DNA of 5,716 bases from Cocleimonas sp. (lineage in GTDB: Bacteria > Pseudomonadota > Gammaproteobacteria > Thiotrichales > Thiotrichaceae), in assembly GCA_023145485.1 (NCBI GenBank), contig JAGLDT010000231.1:1-5716 (forward strand). The letters run 5' to 3'. Position numbers and translations under genes: made by a program. The stretch's first letter is position 1; each line of letters begins with the position of its first letter. The notes under the pieces were generated by a model that had not been told where the DNA came from, did no database searches, and was given only the letters and a program-made list of their open reading frames with translations. This document shows positions 1 to 5,246 of this stretch, piece by piece.

Positions 1-71
1 GCAATCTTTCTATAAATATAATCCTCTTTGTGGTTTCTATTTGCGCGTTTATTTCCTTGGTGTAGCCTAAT

Positions 72-98
72 TATAAATATAAGTTATTATTAGTGGAG
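72..98 (+). promoter_or_regulatory. Possible -10 element and ribosome binding site of the tlpA-like gene
   Basis: TATAAA at 72-77 is a reasonable -10 hexamer, but no convincing -35 lies 16-18 bases upstream (only TT-rich sequence around 48-54), so the promoter is tentative. GGAG at 95-98 sits 10 bases before the ATG at 109 and supports that start. The 11-mer TATAAATATAA occurs at 72-82 and also at 11-21; in DNA this AT-rich that could be chance. Confidence 0.35.
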
Positions 99-108
99 TA
101 TAAAACAA

Positions 109-666
109 ATGACTCAGCCTTCATCCCTCAAGTCTTATCCTGCAATACGCGTTTTTCTTTTATTAAGCTTACTATTTGCTCCTTTTATAAGCCAAGCTAA
201 AACACCGCCTGAAAAGAGCATGATTAGGGATATTGCATTCCACGATATAAACAATAAAAGACATCATCTGTCAGAGTACCGAGGAAAATGGCTGTTTATT
301 AATTTCTGGGCTGGCTACTGTCCTATTTGTAAGAAGGAAATTCCTACTCTGATCCGTTTTCAGCAACATAACCGAAATAAGGTGACGGTATTGGGGATTA
401 ATTATGGTGGGGAAACAAGGCAAAAAATAATAGCTGCAATGAAACGCCATCATTTCAACTATTCGATTGTTCCAGATCAAACCAGTATTAGTGGGTATTT
501 TAATGATGTTGTAGGCACACCCACGACCATCATTATTTCTCCTCAGGGTCGGGTTGTTGCAAAAGCAGTGGGGCGACAATCTTATCAGGAGCTACTTGCC
601 TATCTTGGTTCTCAGCAAACGGATGTGAGGAAAAGAATTTGGGACATGGATGACTCCAGCAACTAG
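109..666 (+). CDS. Exported TlpA-like thioredoxin-fold thiol-disulfide oxidoreductase
   Basis: This 185-residue protein is a TlpA/ResA/ScsD-type periplasmic thiol-disulfide oxidoreductase, a family that reduces disulfides in exported proteins, for example during cytochrome c maturation or protection of oxidised thiols. Seen in the sequence: an N-terminal signal peptide (hydrophobic core about residues 14-28, likely cleaved after SQA at 30), then a thioredoxin fold. The fold includes WLFINFWAGY (61-70), the redox motif C71-P-I-C74, and the cis-proline loop GTPT with P138 facing the active site. No lipobox Cys is present, so a soluble periplasmic form or an uncleaved membrane anchor is likely. 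The Tyr before the CPIC motif replaces the usual Trp of WCxxC. The length is normal for the family. GGAG 10 bases upstream supports the start. The gene stands alone and is closed by a strong terminator. The substrate cannot be told from sequence; a role in sulfur chemistry is only suggested by the neighbourhood. Confidence 0.88.
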   Translation: MTQPSSLKSYPAIRVFLLLSLLFAPFISQAKTPPEKSMIRDIAFHDINNKRHHLSEYRGKWLFINFWAGYCPICKKEIPTLIRFQQHNRNKVTVLGINYGGETRQKIIAAMKRHHFNYSIVPDQTSISGYFNDVVGTPTTIIISPQGRVVAKAVGRQSYQELLAYLGSQQTDVRKRIWDMDDSSN

Positions 667-695
667 TATATTTTGGATTGCTCTGTATTTGTTAG

Positions 696-747
696 GCTAC
701 TCAATTAGCCTTAAATAGAGGCTGATTGAGTAGCAAAGTGGTTTTTT
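696..747 (+). terminator. Intrinsic terminator after the tlpA-like gene
   Basis: GCTACTCAATTAGCC (696-710) pairs with GGCTGATTGAGTAGC (720-734) in a 15-base stem that contains one G-U pair and a 9-base loop. A run of six T follows at 742-747, seven bases beyond the stem. The stem is long and nearly perfect and lies 30 bases after the stop codon, so termination of the tlpA-like transcript is the simplest reading. The gap between stem and T-run is larger than usual, so it may instead mainly protect the mRNA 3' end. Confidence 0.75.
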
Positions 748-908
748 ATTTGGAACTTCTTAATTACTTTGAAAAAAATAATGATATAAATTGGAAGAGT
801 TATTATAATAAGCAGCCTAAAAATTAATCATAAAAAGAAATGCTAAATCTCTTCTAAATTACTGAACCTTCGATTTTTTTTATAACAGCTTTAATCCCTC
901 AGACTCTA
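748..908. other. AT-rich intergenic stretch with no recognisable gene
   Basis: Part of the 394-base gap between the tlpA-like gene and the 176-residue ORF. I see no credible ORF with a ribosome binding site, no tRNA and no family repeat. It holds a perfect 12-base AT palindrome (TTATTATAATAA, 800-811), TTGAAA at 769-774 and a T8 run near 874-881 without a supporting hairpin. None makes a complete promoter or terminator. Confidence 0.5.
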
Positions 909-950
909 TTGCTTATGATGGATATAATTCTTGCTTATGGGGGATAAAAA
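909..950 (+). repeat. Two-copy direct repeat upstream of the hypothetical gene
   Basis: Two 20-base copies, 909-928 and 931-950, are identical at 16 of 20 positions and share TTGCTTATG at the start and GGATA in the middle. The period is 22 bases, close to two helical turns, so both copies face the same side of the DNA. Such an arrangement is typical of activator binding sites, and candidate -10 hexamers lie just downstream (TATATA 954-959, TATAAC 973-978). TATAAT at 923-928 within the first copy is itself a perfect -10 hexamer, with only a weak -35 match (CAGACT, 900-905). The regulatory role is inferred. Confidence 0.55.
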
Positions 951-978
951 GGATATATATAGTGTTTATTATTATAAC
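931..978 (+). promoter_or_regulatory. Candidate promoter region for the hypothetical gene
   Basis: Two readings are possible. TTGCTT (931-936) and TATATA (954-959) are separated by 17 bases and each match the sigma70 consensus at 4 of 6 positions. Alternatively TATAAC (973-978, 5 of 6) serves as an activator-dependent -10 with the direct repeat in place of a -35; transcription would then begin near 984, exactly where the first leader hairpin starts. Sequence alone does not decide between them. Confidence 0.35.
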
Positions 979-983
979 TAATG

Positions 984-1051
984 CCGATAGGAATTTTATT
1001 TATCGGGAGGTTCTACTCAGGGGTAATTAGAATCTCCCACAAACCAAGGAG
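984..1051 (+). promoter_or_regulatory. Structured mRNA leader with two hairpins and ribosome binding site
   Basis: Hairpin A pairs CCGATA (984-989) with TATCGG (1001-1006). Hairpin B pairs GGGAGGTTCTA (1005-1015) with TAGAATCTCCC (1028-1038), an 11-pair stem with one G-U pair and a 12-base loop. The two overlap at GG 1005-1006. The Shine-Dalgarno AAGGAG (1046-1051) lies 9 bases before the ATG, and TCTCC (1033-1037) could alternatively pair with GGAGA (1048-1052), hiding it. This is compatible with a translational switch, but I recognise no known riboswitch class, and hairpin B could simply stabilise the mRNA. Confidence 0.45.
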
Positions 1052-1060
1052 AAGCGTCAA

Positions 1061-1591
1061 ATGGGCGAAGTAATGCACACAGATCAATATCAACTAAAAA
1101 ATAGCTTAAATGATGAGTTCATGAGCTTCTATCTAGCGATTAGAAATGCGTATAGACGGTATGGATCTAGTTGTAAATTTTCACAGGTATTGAAACAGTT
1201 TTCTGAATATTTTTACCATCAAGTAGCGAAAAAAAAGCAATATAAACGTTTACGTTCAAGGTTAATGAGAAGTGCGCAAACATCGAGAGATTCACAGCGG
1301 TATGAGTTATTTTCTGATGGTAAAATGACAGGGTTTCTTTATGCGCTTCCTGCCAAAGACTGTATCTCAACAGATTTACTAGACGGTAATATTAGCATAT
1401 TGACGGTTGATCACGGTGCGTTACAGATTGAGCAAAAAACAAATATACAATATAGATTACATCACCAACGACTCACGCATGGTCAAAGTTCTATTTGTTT
1501 AAACACAACGAACAGAGAAACCTGTTTTCAAGCAAAAACTAGTGTTGCAGTCTTTTTATGTGTCTCTTGTAATGATGTAATTTACGAGTGA
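1061..1591 (+). CDS. Hypothetical protein, 176 residues, possibly cupin-like
   Basis: I do not recognise this protein. It has no signal peptide and no membrane segment, so it is probably cytoplasmic. Residues 15-75 look helical and strongly basic, with YRRY near 31 and a Lys/Arg cluster at 57-70 that could bind nucleic acid or an acidic partner. Residues 80-170 alternate short hydrophobic strands and turns (ISILTVDHGALQIE, 111-124, followed by further strands), which resembles a small beta-barrel such as a cupin, but the usual metal-binding HxH...H pattern is absent. Six cysteines are present (38, 101, 146, 155, 167, 170), the last two as CVSC. The start at 1061 is chosen because AAGGAG lies 9 bases upstream; a second Met at residue 5 is possible. 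It stands alone behind an unusually elaborate control region and converges on cysZ with a 14-base gap. Confidence 0.75.
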   Translation: MGEVMHTDQYQLKNSLNDEFMSFYLAIRNAYRRYGSSCKFSQVLKQFSEYFYHQVAKKKQYKRLRSRLMRSAQTSRDSQRYELFSDGKMTGFLYALPAKDCISTDLLDGNISILTVDHGALQIEQKTNIQYRLHHQRLTHGQSSICLNTTNRETCFQAKTSVAVFLCVSCNDVIYE

Positions 1592-1611
1592 TTTAGGGGA
1601 TTTTTTCACTC
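1586..1611. terminator. Weak hairpin between convergent genes
   Basis: GAGTGA (1586-1591) and TCACTC (1606-1611) are perfect inverted repeats that contain the stop codons of the two convergent genes. The loop is 14 bases and carries a T6 or A6 run depending on strand. The stem is only six pairs and no proper T-tract follows it on either strand, so bidirectional termination is a weak proposal. Confidence 0.25.
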
Positions 1612-2340
1612 TTTAGATAACTTATCTACCCAAAATGCAGTACCGCCTGCAACACCTGTGGGCATTGCTAGAAAGTTTACTATAGGAATCATGGTCATTA
1701 GCATGATAGCACTACCAAATCCTAAAGAGCTGGCACGATGCTTTCTTAAATGCTTTAACTCTTCTTTTATAAATAACTCATGATTTCCCATGGGGTAATC
1801 GGTGTATTGCAAAGCAAGCATCCACGCACCGTATAATGCCCATGCAAAGGGTGAAATAATATTAATGACAGGGATAATGCTAATAAGAATTAACAACGGT
1901 AGCCATTTAAGCATGTAGATAATTTTACGGAATTCACTCACCATTGTTTTACCCACTATTTTCATCATTGCCTTATATCCTTTAAATTCTGGAATAGGCA
2001 AACCGTTTAGATGAAGCTCTACTTTCTCTGCAAGTAATGAATTAAATGGGGCTGCAATCAGATTAGCAACGATGGTAAAGACATAATAAACGGCAATAAG
2101 AATCAACAAAGCAAACAAGGGGTAAAGTAGCCATTCTACCCATGATAGCCAACTTGGTAACCAGCCTAATAACTTATTCATTAAGGTATCAAACTGCGTT
2201 TTAGCCATCCATATCGCAATCGAAAAAACAACAATATTGACTAATAATGGGATCACTACAAAAGGGCGTATGCCTTTTTTTGTAATAAGAGAAAGACCTT
2301 GAAATAAATAGCCTATTCCAGTTAAGAAATTTTTTAACAT
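1606..2340 (-). CDS. cysZ: CysZ-family sulfate permease (EI24 domain membrane protein)
   Basis: At 244 residues this matches the length of gammaproteobacterial CysZ (about 250), an inner-membrane protein that carries sulfate into the cytoplasm for cysteine synthesis. Family signatures are clear: GIRPFVVIPLLVN at 23-35, ANLIAAPFNSLLAE at 92-105, AWMLALQYTDYPMGNH at 172-187, and TMIPIVNFLAMP with the following G-rich segment and FWVD at 216-239. Hydrophobic segments lie near 27-46, 70-98, 144-178 and 207-233. AAGGAT (plus-strand 2348-2353) sits 7 bases before the ATG and fixes the start. It follows the FGGY kinase after 26 bases on the same strand, so the two are probably cotranscribed. In enteric bacteria cysZ usually neighbours cysK instead; here no cysteine-synthesis gene is present. 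In a sulfur oxidiser it might handle sulfate or sulfite in another direction, which is speculation. Confidence 0.9.
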   Translation of the reverse strand: MLKNFLTGIGYLFQGLSLITKKGIRPFVVIPLLVNIVVFSIAIWMAKTQFDTLMNKLLGWLPSWLSWVEWLLYPLFALLILIAVYYVFTIVANLIAAPFNSLLAEKVELHLNGLPIPEFKGYKAMMKIVGKTMVSEFRKIIYMLKWLPLLILISIIPVINIISPFAWALYGAWMLALQYTDYPMGNHELFIKEELKHLRKHRASSLGFGSAIMLMTMIPIVNFLAMPTGVAGGTAFWVDKLSKE

Positions 2341-2347
2341 GTTTTTT

Positions 2348-2353
2348 ATCCTT
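2348..2353 (-). promoter_or_regulatory. Ribosome binding site of cysZ
   Basis: The minus strand reads AAGGAT seven bases before the cysZ ATG. It lies in the 26-base gap after the kinase stop codon, and there is no room for an intrinsic terminator between the genes, which supports cotranscription. Confidence 0.6.
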
Positions 2354-2366
2354 CGCTGTGTCGTTA

Positions 2367-3644
2367 TTATTTTTTAATACTGGATTTCATACTCTGCAAT
2401 GCAAGCAATGCGACACCATAAGCTGCTTCAGTATTCTTAGCTATACGTAATGTTACGCCAAGCTTTTTTTGGCGTATCTGTGCCCATGCGGTATTTTTAC
2501 TACCACCGCCAACACTATAAACCGCACTTAATGCGGGTGCGCCTAATTCAGATAAGCGTTGATAAGCTTGCGATTCTATCTCTGCAATTCCTTCAAGCAT
2601 TGCTTGAAAATAAATGACATCATTACTAGGACGAGGTGTCAGTACAGGCTTTTTTTCAGGATCTGCAAAGGGAAACCGTTCACCCTGTTTGCTTAAAGGG
2701 TAATAGTTTAATCCTGTTGATTGTTGAGGTGTTAAAAAAGGCGTCATTTGAGTCAGTTGTTGTGGTGTAAAATATTTTAATAATACCGCACCTCCACTAT
2801 TAGATGCACCACCAACCAACCAGTTATTGCCTAAACGATGACTATAAATACCATATTTTGGTGTAAAAAGTGGCGTGTCTGAAATCAATTTAATAGCCAA
2901 TGTACTACCTAATGACGTTACGGCTTGACCTATTTTATTTGCTCCTGTGGCTATAAAGGCGGCCATACTATCGGTTGTCCCTGTAACGACGACTAAATCC
3001 AAAGGTAAATTAAATAATTTAGAAATATTGAGATCAATAGTGGCAACTTGTGTCGCAGGTTGATAAACCTTAGGCAATAAAGAGAGAGGAATAGAAAGCT
3101 GTTCAAACCAGTCTGGCCATTGTTTATTGACAGAGTCATAGCCTAACTTTAGGCAGTTATTTTCATCACTATAGCCAAATTCTCTTGAGAGTTTTCCCAT
3201 GACCCAGTCCGCTTGATGCAATACGTGAGTATGAGATTTCTCAGAGGATTGTTTTAACAACCACATCAATCGTGCTAGCCCACTACTACCACCTTGCGCT
3301 CCACTTTCTGAGGGAGCAATTTGTGCTATTTGATTTGCTTCTTTACCCGCGCGAGCATCGTTATACATTAAGGTAATGGAACGTGGTTCACCATTCTTGT
3401 CAGTTAATAATAAAGTGCCTGATGTGCCATCGATAGCAATACTCTGTAATCGTTGTTTGAAGGCTAGTGGGCATGATGTGAGTAATCGAGATAATGCATC
3501 CCACCATATGACGGGTGATTGATTCTCTGGTTGGGAATAACGTAATTGTTGGCTATAAACTTGATGCTTATCACTATCAATTAATACCAAACGACAGCCA
3601 GATGTGCCAAAATCTACACCTGCGTAAAGTGGTTTATTTTGCAT
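2367..3644 (-). CDS. FGGY-family carbohydrate kinase, probable D-ribulokinase
   Basis: This 425-residue FGGY kinase is shorter than classical xylulokinases (about 490) and fits the short plant/cyanobacterial-type branch (XK-1/SePSK) reported to phosphorylate D-ribulose to ribulose 5-phosphate. Seen in order: N-terminal ATPase motif GVDFGTSGCR (9-18) with D11, IDGTSG (71-76), TGTTDS (221-226) with the probable catalytic D225, phosphate-binding SLGST (244-248), GGASNSGGA (278-286) and the C-terminal nucleotide motif GGGSKN (379-384). D11 and D225 correspond to the essential D8 and D221 of SePSK. The ATG at 3644 is required to keep the N-terminal motif, and an in-frame stop lies just two codons upstream. 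It lacks a well-placed Shine-Dalgarno: GGAG is 17 bases away and a perfect AGGAGG is 50 bases away. The product would feed the Calvin cycle or pentose phosphate pathway. Substrate assignment is by family resemblance; xylulokinase-like activity remains possible. Confidence 0.85.
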   Translation of the reverse strand: MQNKPLYAGVDFGTSGCRLVLIDSDKHQVYSQQLRYSQPENQSPVIWWDALSRLLTSCPLAFKQRLQSIAIDGTSGTLLLTDKNGEPRSITLMYNDARAGKEANQIAQIAPSESGAQGGSSGLARLMWLLKQSSEKSHTHVLHQADWVMGKLSREFGYSDENNCLKLGYDSVNKQWPDWFEQLSIPLSLLPKVYQPATQVATIDLNISKLFNLPLDLVVVTGTTDSMAAFIATGANKIGQAVTSLGSTLAIKLISDTPLFTPKYGIYSHRLGNNWLVGGASNSGGAVLLKYFTPQQLTQMTPFLTPQQSTGLNYYPLSKQGERFPFADPEKKPVLTPRPSNDVIYFQAMLEGIAEIESQAYQRLSELGAPALSAVYSVGGGSKNTAWAQIRQKKLGVTLRIAKNTEAAYGVALLALQSMKSSIKK

Positions 3645-3657
3645 ATTCTATAATAAA

Positions 3658-3700
3658 GAAGCTCCAAGCAATTGAATGACTTAGGGCTTCCTAACCTCCT
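3658..3700 (-). promoter_or_regulatory. Structured leader of the ribulokinase gene with distant Shine-Dalgarno
   Basis: On the minus strand a perfect AGGAGGT Shine-Dalgarno core (AGGAGG at plus 3695-3700) lies 50 bases before the ATG. It is followed directly by an imperfect 11-pair hairpin: the arms at plus 3680-3690 and 3658-3668 pair with one mismatch and one G-U, around an 11-base loop. The only nearer SD-like sequence, GGAG at 3662-3665, is inside the stem. Folding shortens the distance from AGGAGG to the start codon to roughly 17 unpaired bases, so the strong site may load ribosomes as a standby or bypass site. No confident promoter for this direction was found. Confidence 0.4.
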
Positions 3701-3732
3701 GTTCCTAATTAGAGCTAAACAACTTAAATATC

Positions 3733-3798
3733 TTAGGTTTTAAGCATTTTATTACAAAGTTGACAGTTACCTCATCTATTTCTAAATTTTAAACCTAA
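3733..3798. repeat. Inverted repeat flanking the glycerate kinase promoter
   Basis: TTAGGTTT (3733-3740) and AAACCTAA (3791-3798) are exact inverted copies with a 50-base gap that contains the whole predicted promoter (3760-3788). The core AACCTAA appears a third time at 3829-3835, touching the start codon. Paired sites around a promoter can be operators for a repressor or dual regulator of divergent genes; given the AT-rich sequence, chance is not excluded. Confidence 0.35.
3760..3788 (+). promoter_or_regulatory. Sigma70-type promoter of the glycerate kinase gene
   Basis: A perfect -35 hexamer TTGACA (3760-3765) is followed after exactly 17 bases by TAAATT (3783-3788), which matches the -10 consensus at 4 of 6 positions. 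Transcription would start near 3795, giving a leader of about 40 bases. AAGGAA (3821-3826) is the ribosome binding site, 8 bases before the ATG at 3835. Confidence 0.65.
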
Positions 3799-3834
3799 AA
3801 AGCAATTTTTTCAGTTATGTAAGGAAACAACCTA

Positions 3835-5073
3835 ATGTCATTACGTAATACGCTATTGCAAATGGTTACTGTCGCTCTAAATGCAGTAAAGGGAGAGTCA
3901 AGGGTGAAGGAATCACTCGCTCAGATGCATTATCAACAAAACTGTCATCAGCACTGCCATTTAATCGCGATAGGGAAAGCAGCGGAGTCGATGAGTTTAG
4001 GGGCTGTGGAACAGCTTGGCGATACTATTAAATCGGGGATAATTATATCAAAGCATGGGCATTTCAGCTCTACATTACTCGTTGATAAACGCTTTCAATG
4101 CATTGAGGCGGATCATCCTGTGCCTAATCTAGCTAGCTTGAACGCAGGCGAAAAATTACTACAATATATTCAACAGTTATCTAAAAATGCATCTTGCCTT
4201 GTTTTAATTTCAGGTGGTACCTCAAGTTTAGCGGAAGTGTTGAATGATGATTGGACACTGAAAGAGCTTCAAGACGTAACACAATATTTACTTGCTAATG
4301 CCTATTCCATTGATGAAATCAATGCAGTCCGTCGCCATATTTCAAAAATAAAGGCAGGAGGTCTATGGCGATATATGAAACATCAACAGGTCACCTGCTT
4401 AATGATCTCAGATGTTGCAGGTGATGATCCTGCTATTATTGGCTCTGGCTTATTATTTCCTTCAGCTAACGCCATCCCTGTAAGCTTCCCATTAAAATGG
4501 AAAAAACGTTTTACTTGCTCCTCGCCTATTCGTAGCGGAAATCTTGACTGGAAAATCATAGCCACGTTGGATCATGCTAAACAAGGGGCTGCAATAGAAG
4601 CCGTCAAGCAGGGGTATCGTGTCAAAATAGATCATAATTTTCTCGATGGTAATGCAGAGAAAGTTGCCCGCCAATGTGTTGACCAACTGCATCAGTCTGA
4701 TGCTGATATGATTATTTGGGGAGGAGAAACGACCATCAACCTTCCTCCTGATAATACCCCCATTGGTGGTCGCAACCAGCATTTTGCACTAGCGACGGCT
4801 ATTGAACTAAATAATCGTGAGGATGCATTCAAGGCTACATTTGCTTGTATTGGAACAGATGGAAGTGATGGTAGTAGTGATGTCGCAGGAGGAATAGTGG
4901 ACACAAAGACGGTCCAGCGTGGTGAGATGCATTGCTTATCTGCCAGTGAGTCATTACTACAAGCCAATGCCCATACTTTTTTAAAAGCTAGTGGTGCTTT
5001 GATAATAACGGGAGCAACAGGAACCAATGTGATGGATCTTGTCATTGGCATTAAAGAGCGTGCTCTAAAATAA
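3835..5073 (+). CDS. gckA: Glycerate 2-kinase, DUF4147/MOFRL family
   Basis: This enzyme phosphorylates D-glycerate with ATP to 2-phosphoglycerate in the cytoplasm, the last step of glycolate/tartronate salvage or of the serine cycle. At 412 residues it is near the lower end of the family. The N-terminal DUF4147 domain (about 1-260) shows IGKAAESM with K48 (46-53), HPVPN (94-98), ISGGTSSL (125-132), NAVRRHISKIKAGG (163-176) and SDVAGDDPAIIGSG (192-205). The C-terminal MOFRL domain shows WGGETT (295-300), GGRNQHFAL (311-319), GTDGSDGSSDVAGG (340-353) and TGATGTNVMDL (392-402). The segment between 205 and 240 is shorter than in many homologues and lacks the common PTVxDP motif; TGAT replaces the usual TGPT. 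All catalytic-looking motifs are intact. It is transcribed divergently from the ribulokinase gene from its own promoter. In a Calvin-cycle organism it would recycle glycerate derived from the oxygenase reaction of Rubisco. The symbol (a synonym is ttuD) is by family only. Confidence 0.9.
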   Translation: MSLRNTLLQMVTVALNAVKGESRVKESLAQMHYQQNCHQHCHLIAIGKAAESMSLGAVEQLGDTIKSGIIISKHGHFSSTLLVDKRFQCIEADHPVPNLASLNAGEKLLQYIQQLSKNASCLVLISGGTSSLAEVLNDDWTLKELQDVTQYLLANAYSIDEINAVRRHISKIKAGGLWRYMKHQQVTCLMISDVAGDDPAIIGSGLLFPSANAIPVSFPLKWKKRFTCSSPIRSGNLDWKIIATLDHAKQGAAIEAVKQGYRVKIDHNFLDGNAEKVARQCVDQLHQSDADMIIWGGETTINLPPDNTPIGGRNQHFALATAIELNNREDAFKATFACIGTDGSDGSSDVAGGIVDTKTVQRGEMHCLSASESLLQANAHTFLKASGALIITGATGTNVMDLVIGIKERALK

Positions 5074-5104
5074 CAAGTACAGAAAAAATAAGATAAAACG
5101 TATT

Positions 5105-5160
5105 AAAAAAAATATTTATGGTTCAAATAAGTAAAAAAGTTCAAAAAAATGAAAAAAAAA
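5105..5160. promoter_or_regulatory. Phased A-tracts, likely curved DNA and UP element
   Basis: A-runs of 8, 6, 7 and 9 bases occupy 5105-5112, 5133-5138, 5143-5149 and 5152-5160. The centres of the last three are spaced 10.5 and 10 bases apart, in phase with the helix, which bends DNA. The last two abut the predicted -35 at 5162, where the alpha subunits of RNA polymerase bind. GTTCAAA occurs twice (5121-5127, 5139-5145), 18 bases apart. No intrinsic terminator for the glycerate kinase gene is visible in this gap. Confidence 0.5.
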
Positions 5161-5161
5161 G

Positions 5162-5189
5162 TTGATTATTTCATCCAGTATATTATCAT
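5162..5189 (+). promoter_or_regulatory. Sigma70-like promoter of the Gly-rich protein gene
   Basis: TTGATT (5162-5167, 4 of 6) and TATCAT (5184-5189, 5 of 6) are separated by 16 bases and lie directly after the A-tracts. Transcription would start near 5196. TATATT and TATTAT overlap the same area (5179-5186), so the exact -10 is uncertain. Confidence 0.5.
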
Positions 5190-5197
5190 TTGCTTAT

Positions 5198-5220
5198 ATT
5201 CGTTGAGATGCGAATTTTTT
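5198..5220 (+). other. Short hairpin with T-run in the leader of the Gly-rich protein gene
   Basis: ATTCG (5198-5202) pairs with CGAAT (5211-5215), with one further T-G pair inside, and T5215-T5220 follows. With the predicted transcription start near 5196 this hairpin sits at the extreme 5' end of the mRNA, where such structures block RNA decay, as in ompA. Alternatively it is a weak terminator for upstream transcripts or an attenuator. The stem is short, so confidence is limited. Confidence 0.35.
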
Positions 5221-5246
5221 ACTTAATTTAGCTAGGAGTTATACTC

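Noticed and set aside
271..579. Minus-strand open frame opposite the tlpA-like gene.
   Set aside because: It is a shadow of the thioredoxin-fold coding sequence, which has clear active-site motifs and a ribosome site.
919..948. Nine-codon ORF beginning ATGGATATA.
   Set aside because: No ribosome binding site, and it is fully explained by the direct repeat.
984..1060. PreQ1-type riboswitch, because GAGGTTCTA followed by an A-rich stretch and AAGGAG resembles that class.
   Set aside because: The loop and the pseudoknot pairings of preQ1-I do not fit; the arms instead form one continuous 11-pair stem.
1167..1370. Minus-strand open frame opposite the hypothetical gene.
   Set aside because: It is short, has no ribosome site and lies entirely within the better supported plus-strand frame.
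1141..1591. Cysteine dioxygenase or metal-binding cupin identity for the hypothetical protein.
   Set aside because: The beta-rich pattern is suggestive, but the HxH and later His metal ligands are missing, so no enzyme name is warranted.
3651..3674. Seven-codon TTG-initiated leader peptide ending just before the ribulokinase start on the minus strand.
   Set aside because: The distance from AGGAGG is too long, there are no regulatory codons, and it lies within the hairpin.
4383..5051. Three minus-strand open frames inside the glycerate kinase gene.
   Set aside because: They overlap conserved DUF4147/MOFRL motifs of the plus-strand gene and show no domain features of their own.
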